Under the pieces are notes generated by a model. That model was not told the origin of the DNA, searched no databases, and worked only from the letters and a program-made list of their open reading frames with translations. 39,921 nucleotides of DNA from JABMRW01 sp964396965. GTDB taxonomy: Bacteria; Chloroflexota; Dehalococcoidia; Dehalococcoidales; BS750m-G39. How positions within the stretch are numbered: position 1 is the stretch's first letter; each line of letters starts with the position of its first letter. The position numbers and the translations under genes were made by a program. The stretch is from NCBI GenBank assembly GCA_964396965.1, contig CAYNGD010000015.1:1-39921 (forward strand), read 5' to 3'. Below, one piece after another: positions 1-5,882 of this stretch.

Positions 1-71
<71 letters not shown>

Positions 72-159
72 CCAAAATTATTGTAAGTGCTGGGGGTGGG
101 GGCGTCAAGGGATATTGCCTTACCGCCAAAACTATGGCAATCTTATTATAGTAGCAGCC

Positions 160-693
160 ATGCAAAGGTCAATCTTAAGGTGGGAGCTAATCGGCATCGC
201 CGTCATATCTATAGTGGGCTCGGTGCTGCACTTTGCCTTCGCCTGGTCGGGGGACTGGCCGCCGCTGGGCGTCATTGCCGCCGTCAACGAAAGCGTCTGG
301 GAACACCTCAAGATAGCCTTCTGGCCGGCCCTGTTCTACGCCATTTTCGAGTACCCCTTCTTTAAGGACCAGACCAGAAACTTCGTCATCGCCAAGGCAG
401 CCAGTATCTACGTCATGCCCGTGGCCATCGTGGTGCTATTTTATTCATACACGGCCATCATCGGCGGGGAGATTCTCATCGTTGATATCCTGATTTTCGT
501 GGTCGTCGTGGCTCTCGGCCAGCTGACCAGCTACAAGATGCTATCGATGGCAAGGCTACAACCGTGGCTGGATAAACTGGGGATAGCGATGGTAATCCTG
601 CTGGCGGCAGCTATGGGCGTGTTTACCTTTTACCCGCCGCAACTGCCCATCTTCCGGGACTCCCTTACCGGCACCTACGGTATCTCCGGCTAA
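160..693 (+). CDS. DUF6512-like integral membrane protein
   Basis: The 177-residue protein is almost entirely hydrophobic, with about five or six predicted membrane segments. Its N-terminal RWELIG, the LHFAFAWSG stretch and AVNESVWEHLK match my memory of the DUF6512 family, which has no known function. I chose the ATG at 160 over the one at 115 because the homologous sequence begins there. There is no convincing Shine-Dalgarno, but a TATTAT sequence lies at 143-148, so the mRNA may be leaderless or nearly so. It converges on the pilT-like gene with only 6 bp between the stop codons, and a small CCGGC-TAAA-GCCGG hairpin spans the junction. Confidence 0.75.
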   Translation: MQRSILRWELIGIAVISIVGSVLHFAFAWSGDWPPLGVIAAVNESVWEHLKIAFWPALFYAIFEYPFFKDQTRNFVIAKAASIYVMPVAIVVLFYSYTAIIGGEILIVDILIFVVVVALGQLTSYKMLSMARLQPWLDKLGIAMVILLAAAMGVFTFYPPQLPIFRDSLTGTYGISG

Positions 694-699
694 AGCCGG

Positions 700-1818
700 C
701 TACTGGTTAACATTCAGCGCCGGCTCTACCTGGAGCGTGAGGTTGTCCTGGTCTTCCCGAATCAGCCTAGCCAGCTTTACCGGGTTGCTGGTCTTCCTCA
801 TGGCTTCCTCTTTGGCGACAATGCCGCTCCTGACCAGCTCGGCCAGCGCCTGGTCCAGGGTATGCATCCCCTCCAGCTTGCCCATCTCCATGCTGGCCGA
901 TATCTCGTGTATCTTCTCTTCGCGGATAAGCCTTCGGATGACGCTGTTGGCCAGCATAATCTCAAAGGCGGCTATCCTCCCTCCCCCGATGCGGGGCAGC
1001 AGGGTCTGTGAGAGTATGGCTTCTATCACCTGGGACAGCTGCAATCTCATCTGGCGCTGCTGGGCCGGGGGAAAGACATCAATGATGCGGTCGATGGACT
1101 GGGCGGCATCAATGGTATGCAGCGTGGCCAGCACCAGGTGTCCGGTCTCGGCGGCGGTGATGGCGGTGCTTATCGTCTCCAGGTCACGCATCTCCCCAAT
1201 AACGATTACATCCGGGTCATGGCGGAGGGCGTGGACCAGGGCAGCAGCGAAGGACCTGGTGTCATCCCCCAGGTCCCTCTGCCGGATGAGGCATTTATTA
1301 TCCTGGAAAAGGTATTCGATGGGGTCCTCGATGGTGATAACGCTGCGCGCCTCGTTCTCATTAAGGTGATTGATCATGGCCGCCAGGGTGGTTGACTTAC
1401 CGCTGCCGGCGGGGCCGGTGACCAGGATGAGCCCCCTCGGCTTGAGAATGAGCGCCTTACAGACTTGAGGCAAACCTAACTCATCAATTGAAGGCACGTG
1501 AGACGGCACCCGGCGGAAGGCCAGACTGAGGGTGCCCCTCTGCCGCAGTACGTTAACTCGGAAGCGGGCCAGCCCGGGCACGCTGTAGGCAAAGTCCAGC
1601 TCCTGCTCTCGTTCAAAGATAGCCCGCTGCTCATCAGTGGTAATTTCCTCAAATATTCGCTCGACATCCAGGGCGGTAAACTGCGGCCACTCCTCCTGAG
1701 GAACGAGCACGTTATCGATTCGGAGCACCGGCGGACTGGGCACCTTAACGTGTAAATCGGTAGCCCCCTGGCTGACCACCAGCTCCAGAATCGGGCGAAA
1801 TCCGTTTAGCTCACTCAA
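700..1818 (-). CDS. pilT: PilT-like type IV pilus retraction ATPase
   Basis: This is a 372-residue GspE/PilT-family secretion ATPase. It has an N-terminal PAS-like domain (ILELVVSQGATDLHVKV), Walker A GPAGSGKST (residues 135-143), the acidic ITIEDPIEY segment, the Walker B region VIGEMRDLET, and the His box LATLHTIDAAQSIDR. These are the classic PilT motifs, and PilT hexamers depolymerise type IV pili at the inner membrane. I place the start at the TTG at 1816-1818 because AAGGAGG lies six bases upstream. The reading frame stays open to an ATG at 1911, but that codon lies inside a hairpin loop of the leader and has no ribosome site. No other pilus genes are in the window, so it could also be a PilT paralogue with another role. 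Confidence 0.9.
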   Translation of the reverse strand: MSELNGFRPILELVVSQGATDLHVKVPSPPVLRIDNVLVPQEEWPQFTALDVERIFEEITTDEQRAIFEREQELDFAYSVPGLARFRVNVLRQRGTLSLAFRRVPSHVPSIDELGLPQVCKALILKPRGLILVTGPAGSGKSTTLAAMINHLNENEARSVITIEDPIEYLFQDNKCLIRQRDLGDDTRSFAAALVHALRHDPDVIVIGEMRDLETISTAITAAETGHLVLATLHTIDAAQSIDRIIDVFPPAQQRQMRLQLSQVIEAILSQTLLPRIGGGRIAAFEIMLANSVIRRLIREEKIHEISASMEMGKLEGMHTLDQALAELVRSGIVAKEEAMRKTSNPVKLARLIREDQDNLTLQVEPALNVNQ

Positions 1819-1848
1819 AGAAGTCCTCCTTACCGGGGGACAGTTAAA

Positions 1849-1977
1849 CAAAAACCGACCCCCTTTAGGGCCGGTTTCACCACTTGCTCCCCAGAGCCCA
1901 GGTGACCACATTACGGGCTCTGGTTCATCACATCCCTAATTTTCCCAAAATTTGCCTTAAACTAGCTTGGAAAATTA
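1849..1977 (-). promoter_or_regulatory. Structured leader of pilT with terminator-like hairpin and possible pseudoknot
   Basis: Reading toward pilT, three pairings are visible. P1 is TAATTTTCC with GGAAAATTA (1969-1977 with 1937-1945). P2 is AGAGCCC with GGGCTCT (1915-1921 with 1893-1899). P3 is an AACCGGCCC/GGGGGTCGGTT hairpin (1853-1876) followed by TTTTTGTTT, like an intrinsic terminator. The P2 loop contains TCACC, which can pair with GGTGA just 3' of P2 in an H-type pseudoknot. P3 ends about 30 nt before the TTG start. I do not recognise a known riboswitch class. The remaining DNA from 1978 to 2195 shows no gene or element that I can name. Confidence 0.5.
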
Positions 1978-2195
1978 ACCCGCTGCTAACTTTTCTCCAT
2001 TAGGCAAACGTTATCATCCTAACACGCCAGACTGACCGGCGTAATCACCCAAATAGGCTAATTACAAAAGTAAATAGTACTAGGGGAAGTTGGGGGGGAC
2101 AATCTAAAGTAAGCCAGAGCGGTCACCGCTGAAAAAAGATGAAATGTTCTCCAAATCATAAGGCTCACCAATATTCAAAGCTAAATTGTTAAAGC

Positions 2196-2487
2196 TTAGC
2201 GGAAGCGCAAAACCAATCCCTCCGGGAAGCCGTCTAAGCTAACCAGCCCGACTGCAATGCCAGCCATCAAAGCAAGGTAGCCGCAGTCGCGACCCATGAC
2301 CTCAACAACAAATGCACGCTCGTGGGATGAAGCCGTAATCTTGAGCCTATCTGATGAGACCAAAATAGCCGTGATGAACTCCGAAAACAGTCCAACCCTT
2401 GTCTATCCCGGTACGCACGACTGCCCTAATAACTGCATTCATGCCGGGAGCATCTCCTCCACTGGTCAACACTGCAATACGTTTCAT
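2196..2487 (-). pseudogene. pfkA: 6-phosphofructokinase remnant, internally deleted and frameshifted
   Basis: From the ATG at 2485-2487 the minus strand encodes MKRIAVLTSGGDAPGMNAV and then IRAVVRTGIDKGWTVFGVHHGYFGLIR, the N-terminus of an ATP-dependent phosphofructokinase including its nucleotide-binding GGDAPG loop. It then hits TAG. In the +1 frame it resumes with TASSHERAFVVEVMGRDCGY and LALMAGIA, which belongs more than 100 residues further into an intact enzyme. It stops for good at 2196-2198. The central part, with the catalytic aspartates, and the C-terminal half are missing, so no function is possible. It is co-directional with the DUF5752 gene upstream. Confidence 0.85.
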
Positions 2488-2540
2488 GTCATCTATATTG
2501 GCGATGCGCTAGATTGCATATCGCTAGAATATCGCCGGAG

Positions 2541-2912
2541 CTACTCCTCGAGAAGCCAAGCTATTCTGTTAACCACGCACTCAGCCGCCTGTAACCTGCT
2601 GGTTGCCCTGGCCAGTTCATCGGCGAGCCATGCATCCTCAATTACATCCCTCACCCAGTTGGCGAAGTCCTGTTTTTCGTAATTTGAGTGATAGAAATAG
2701 GTCTCGTCCGACATAGCCGCTAAGCCTTCAGCCAGCTCTCTAATGTCATTAAACACGCTGCCGTCGTGACACCAGAAGACCAGCTCAACTGGAACCTTGG
2801 TCATCGATTTGGCCATCTGCTTCTTTGCTCTTCCCCGTGGTTTCGCTTTTACCTGTTGTTTCGCTTTCGCCTTTGGCTTTGCTTTTGCCTGGGGTTTTTC
2901 TTTTGCTGCCAT
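2541..2912 (-). CDS. DUF5752-like protein with Lys/Ala/Pro-rich N-terminal tail
   Basis: The protein has 123 residues. Residues 1-38 are a low-complexity basic tail built from KAKPK/AKAK units. Residues 40-105 carry the conserved core VELVFWCHDGSVFNDIRELA, AMSDETYFYH and DFANWVRDV, which I recognise as the DUF5752 pattern found in bacteria and archaea, of unknown function. The ATG is well placed behind AGGAGG. The basic tail resembles those used for nucleic-acid or polyanion contact, but that is inference. The gene lies directly downstream of the third copy of the 44-bp element at 3041-3084, which suggests control by the same regulator as the 18-27 kb stress operons. Confidence 0.75.
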   Translation of the reverse strand: MAAKEKPQAKAKPKAKAKQQVKAKPRGRAKKQMAKSMTKVPVELVFWCHDGSVFNDIRELAEGLAAMSDETYFYHSNYEKQDFANWVRDVIEDAWLADELARATSRLQAAECVVNRIAWLLEE

Positions 2913-3019
2913 TTTTTATACCTCCTAGATTCGTACTTATATATCCCAAACGGCCATAATTAACGCAACCTGATACTCATGAATGTGGTAAGCACATCTG
3001 ACCATTTCCGCTATGAAAT

Positions 3020-3084
3020 TTTATATTGCAGATTATGGATAAGTCATAAAAATGAGGCTCAAAAGATTACAAAACTATGACATT
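3020..3084 (-). promoter_or_regulatory. Copy A of the 44-bp regulon promoter element, driving the DUF5752 gene
   Basis: Positions 3041-3084 align without gaps to the element at 19870-19913, with 34 of 44 identical bases. Read toward the gene, half-sites TGTCATA and TGTAATC start 11 bp apart, then comes TTATGACTT. A TATAAA -10 candidate lies at 3020-3025, 18 bp downstream of TTATGA. The periodic half-sites are typical of OmpR/PhoB-family regulator sites. The gene start is about 110 bp further on. Confidence 0.65.
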
Positions 3085-3186
3085 TGTGGATGCAGGATGC
3101 GGTGCTGCTTAGGCCGGTCAGACGAATCACGTTCACCAATAGAGAGTAGACACCCACCTTTAGGTATGGAGGATTCTTGCCCTCGT

Positions 3187-3855
3187 TCACCGGGTGCTCC
3201 TGTTATGCCTGCCGTCCTGAGCCTGCGTCTTCATACTCTGAAGAAATAGCGACGGATTAAGCCCGTATATAGGTATTCCTGCGCGGGAGACTTCAGCCAA
3301 TGAACCCAGCTTGGGACTCATTACCCCGCTTCCCTTGAGCGAAGCTATCAGAGCGTCAGCCCTATTGCCCAGGGCCAACTTGCTGCATATTTCCTTTATC
3401 TGAATCGCAGTAATCCTGTAGTTTTTGGCCTGCTGCCCCAGTTCCTTGACCAGTTCTGGAATTTGCTCCCAGTTTGGTTCACCCATGTCCCGGAAAAGCT
3501 CAGCTAAGGCTCGTCCTGTGTCCCAGATACCTGTTATCTTGGCCTCTCCCACTAAATATCTAACAATATTGGGTATTTCATACTCTTCACCTGGCTCGAA
3601 TAGTAGCAGCCGGTCCTCCCAGGCAGCGCTCTTAAGTGTTCTCACTGGAAAAATTAATCCCCACTCGCTACCCAGAAGCAAAACATCCTCGGCATCACCG
3701 CTAATTATCTCCCCTATTTCGTGATAAGCCACTCTGCCTCTTTCAGAGGCGTGGGCTAGTACTCGCGCCAGACGATTTATCAACTCTCTCTGACTCGATA
3801 GTCCGCTTAAGGCTCTTTCCAGCCTGTTCAAGGCTTTGCTGCTTACCGGCGGCAA
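3187..3855 (-). CDS. Hypothetical protein, predicted helical and winged-helix-like
   Basis: I do not recognise this 222-residue protein with confidence. It is soluble and mostly helical. The first 100 residues (SQRELINRLARVLAHASERG, VAYHEIGEIISGDAEDVLLL, then EWGLIFPVRT) look like a winged-helix domain. Residues 140-200 (YRITAIQIKEICSKL, ADALIASLKGSGVMSPK) resemble a second such domain followed by a C-terminal YGLNPSLF. The start is a TTG at 3853-3855, preceded by AGGGGG. It is codirectional with the thioredoxin gene 81 bp upstream. A DNA-binding or regulatory role is plausible but unproven. Confidence 0.6.
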   Translation of the reverse strand: MPPVSSKALNRLERALSGLSSQRELINRLARVLAHASERGRVAYHEIGEIISGDAEDVLLLGSEWGLIFPVRTLKSAAWEDRLLLFEPGEEYEIPNIVRYLVGEAKITGIWDTGRALAELFRDMGEPNWEQIPELVKELGQQAKNYRITAIQIKEICSKLALGNRADALIASLKGSGVMSPKLGSLAEVSRAGIPIYGLNPSLFLQSMKTQAQDGRHNRSTR

Positions 3856-3936
3856 AATATACCCCCTAAGCCTCTGTCATTTCCACTCAGAGAAAGTAAC
3901 TCGCTGGACTTCTCGAATCCTTCCGGAGTATCTACT

Positions 3937-4473
3937 TTACTCGGGCAACTGCCCTAATACCTGGGACAGCTGTTCGTTAGCTTTCTTCAACTCTTGTGCC
4001 GCTTGTAATGCGCTACTATAGATTGGATTACCCTCCAAATTATTGGATTTCTCCACCCATTTGTTGAATTTCCCGTTGTGCTTTTCATTAGCCTCGACCC
4101 ACGAGCTTAAAAGCACTTTAAGCCTCCCGGTTTCACCAGTCGGGAAGCTCTTTAGGATATCATCCACCATTGTTCGTATAGTTTGCTCAGGAACTGCGCC
4201 GAGAATCTCGTCGACTTTCTGTCCATCAGCGAAGAACATCTGCATCGGTATGCTCATGATCTGATATTTCGCCGCTGTGCGCTGGTTCTCATCCACATTA
4301 ATCTTGCAGAACTTGAACCTGCCGTCATACTCCTCTGAGAGCTTGTCGTATATCGGTGCAACCATCCTACAGGGGCCACACCACGGTGCCCAGAAATCGA
4401 CCTCCATGGGAAGGTCCGAGTTCAGGACTTCCTCTTCAAAATTTTGGTCCGTAATTTCTATTACTTTGCTCAT
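3937..4473 (-). CDS. trxA: Thioredoxin with C-terminal helical extension
   Basis: Residues 1-107 form a complete thioredoxin fold with the active site WCGPC (residues 31-35), the conserved Asp in EVDFWAP and the cis-proline in SIPM (Pro76). A further 70 residues follow (SWVEANEKHNGKFNKWVEKS and AQELKKANEQLSQVL), predicted to be helical and absent from ordinary thioredoxins of about 105-110 residues. The ATG lies behind AGGAGG. It should act as a cytosolic dithiol reductant. The extension may mediate oligomerisation or partner binding (inference). No thioredoxin reductase is nearby. Confidence 0.92.
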   Translation of the reverse strand: MSKVIEITDQNFEEEVLNSDLPMEVDFWAPWCGPCRMVAPIYDKLSEEYDGRFKFCKINVDENQRTAAKYQIMSIPMQMFFADGQKVDEILGAVPEQTIRTMVDDILKSFPTGETGRLKVLLSSWVEANEKHNGKFNKWVEKSNNLEGNPIYSSALQAAQELKKANEQLSQVLGQLPE

Positions 4474-4537
4474 ATTGCCTCCTTCTTGATTGATTGTTAA
4501 CCTACAGCTACATTAGGGACAGTTCACCCTTTACTGC

Positions 4538-4750
4538 TTACATTCTTACTATCTCGATTGCCTTAAAGGGGCAGGCACGGACACAGTCGCCACAACCCTT
4601 GCAAAGGAACGGGTCGGTCATCGGTATCTCGGTGGGTGCCTCCTGCTTGAGCAGCTTATGAGAACATGCCAAGGCAGCCGCACAAATGCCGCTTTCGCAC
4701 CCCTCTGGATGGCATTTCTTATAATTCACCAGAGCCATCTTGTTTGGCAT
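4538..4750 (-). CDS. Small RLI-like iron-sulfur protein (ferredoxin)
   Basis: The protein has 70 residues. The C-terminal half has a standard [4Fe-4S] motif, CKGCGDCVRACPFKAIEI. The N-terminal half has a separate cysteine set, CHPEGCESGICAAALAC, after ALVNYKK. This layout recalls the N-terminal iron-sulfur domain of RLI/ABCE1, so a second cluster is possible but less certain. I start it at the ATG at 4748-4750 because it overlaps the upstream stop codon as ATGA and the upstream residues look non-homologous. It is the last gene of the operon headed by the Fur-family repressor, so iron-responsive expression is likely. Confidence 0.8.
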   Translation of the reverse strand: MPNKMALVNYKKCHPEGCESGICAAALACSHKLLKQEAPTEIPMTDPFLCKGCGDCVRACPFKAIEIVRM

Positions 4751-4902
4751 CAGTCTTTCTTCTCGGCCTCCTTTGCCTTCTCCAGTTCCTCCTCTAGCGA
4801 TTCTAATTCCTGCCACATCGATGGCGGCACGGAGTGAGCTGGCCAGCGAGCCTTGAGGTCAGCTATTTTCTCCTCAATTTCTTTTACTTTGTCCTTACTC
4901 AC
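4750..4902 (-). CDS. 50-residue coiled-coil microprotein
   Basis: The protein is short and charged. Two heptad-rich helices (DKVKEIEEKIADLKARWPAH and QELESLEEELEKAKEAEKKD) are joined by a SVPPSMW turn, which suggests an antiparallel hairpin. I chose the GTG at 4900-4902, preceded at good spacing by AGGAGG, over upstream ATGs in the same frame whose residues look non-coding. It is translationally coupled to the downstream ferredoxin (ATGA overlap) and follows the Fur-family gene. Function is unknown. It may be a partner of the ferredoxin. Confidence 0.65.
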   Translation of the reverse strand: MSKDKVKEIEEKIADLKARWPAHSVPPSMWQELESLEEELEKAKEAEKKD

Positions 4903-5018
4903 TTTCCACCTCCTATGGCCCATATTCAGGGGGCCTGCCAGGATACAAAACAACTTAAGACGCTGTAAGCTGAGCAGCTTCTTTACCGGCTAAAGAGTCC
5001 TTAAAGCGGTCACGGAGG

Positions 5019-5456
5019 TCATTGCGTTTTCTCCTTCTCTTCACACTCTGGACAGTAACCCTCGAGGTATAACTCAGCTCTGGTAATCTTGAAGCCTCGT
5101 TCCCGCTGTATCGCCTTGATCAACTTCTGGAAGTAGGGGTTTTGAAATTCGATAACTTTGCCACAACCCTGACAGACCAGGTGCTGGTGCCCCGGTGATT
5201 GCTTGACCTCGTAATAGCAACGAACCTTGCCCAGCCTCATCTCATCAACCAGCCCCAGTCCTTTGAAAAGGTTAAGGCTGCGGTACACCGTCGCCGGACT
5301 TATAGACTCGTCTCTGGCACTGGCGCGCCGGTACAATTCCTTAGCATCTAAGTGTCCCTCGGCATCGCGAATCAGTTCTAGGAGTAGGCGCCTCTGGTTG
5401 GTCAGGGGATGCCCTTGCATTTGGTTACCCCGTTTATTATTGAGTCCCGTTTCCAT
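5019..5456 (-). CDS. Fur-family metal-responsive transcriptional regulator
   Basis: The 145-residue protein has a winged-helix DNA-binding domain (LTNQRRLLLELIRDAEGHLD, ISPATVYRSLNLFKGLGLVD) and a metal/dimerisation domain. That domain has PGHQHLVCQGCGKVIEF and a second Cys pair, CPEC, as in the structural zinc site of Fur/PerR proteins. Whether it senses iron, peroxide or zinc cannot be told from sequence alone. The ATG at 5456 is used here; an internal ATG 12 codons later is an alternative. The operator-like inverted repeat upstream implies autoregulation of the operon with the microprotein and ferredoxin. Confidence 0.88.
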   Translation of the reverse strand: METGLNNKRGNQMQGHPLTNQRRLLLELIRDAEGHLDAKELYRRASARDESISPATVYRSLNLFKGLGLVDEMRLGKVRCYYEVKQSPGHQHLVCQGCGKVIEFQNPYFQKLIKAIQRERGFKITRAELYLEGYCPECEEKEKTQ

Positions 5457-5540
5457 TCAGCTATAACCCCCCTATTTCAGTCTCATTGCTGTGCCAACCG
5501 CTAAGGATTAACAACCAGCAGTATGCTTGATTGTAGTGAT

Positions 5541-5596
5541 TGAGATTGAGACTCATTATCAATATTATATTATAACATCGCTGGCTCTGTTGTCAA
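5541..5596 (-). promoter_or_regulatory. Sigma70 promoter with Fur-box-like operator upstream of the Fur-family gene
   Basis: On the minus strand a consensus -35 TTGACA (5591-5596) and -10 TATAAT (5569-5574) are separated by 16 bp. Just downstream, over the expected transcription start, lies TGATAATGAG-T-CTCAATCTCA (5541-5561), a 10-1-10 inverted repeat matching at 8 of 10 arm positions and close to the Fur box GATAATGAT pattern. An operator there would block RNA polymerase when the repressor is metal-loaded. Confidence 0.8.
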
Positions 5597-5882
5597 GAAG
5601 GGGCTGATGTATCTACTAGCAGCTCACTGAAGCCACAATTAGAATACAAGCCATTATGTGCAATTAAGACCAAAAATGGGTTGTTCTACTGCACAGGCCA
5701 CAAAAGAGGCTTTTATGCAACGGTGACTCGTCACCTAACAAAATTGCATTTTATAACGCCAAGCAATATTGTAAGGTTGAAACGTATAAAATTTACACGT
5801 CCGGTTGCCAACATTTTGCCAACATACCGTATGGCAGGGAGCAGCAGTAGGTATAACTATGGGGAATTCAGAGGAACGCAAT
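5597..5882. other. AT-rich intergenic region without recognised gene
   Basis: Between the Fur-family promoter and the ClC gene there is no reading frame with a family signature. A 10-bp direct repeat TTGCCAACAT occurs twice, at 5805-5814 and 5816-5825. The base composition is well below that of the neighbouring genes, consistent with decayed DNA. Confidence 0.5.

Noticed and set aside
1819..1911. N-terminal extension of PilT to the ATG at 1911
   Set aside because: That ATG lacks a ribosome site and lies in a hairpin loop. The TTG at 1816-1818 has an ideal AAGGAGG, and PilT similarity begins there.
1849..1977. Known riboswitch (cobalamin or cyclic-di-GMP) in the pilT leader
   Set aside because: A GGTGAAA string recalls the cobalamin element, but the remaining conserved boxes are absent. 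The GEMM core is also absent.
2296..2682. 128-residue open frame on the plus strand
   Set aside because: The opposite strand shows clear phosphofructokinase remnants and the end of the DUF5752 gene, which explains the sequence.
4925..5050. 29-codon frame starting at a GTG inside the end of the Fur-family gene
   Set aside because: The frame (MKRRRKRNDLRDRFKDSLAG...) is open, but it has no ribosome site of its own and is too short to tell from chance.
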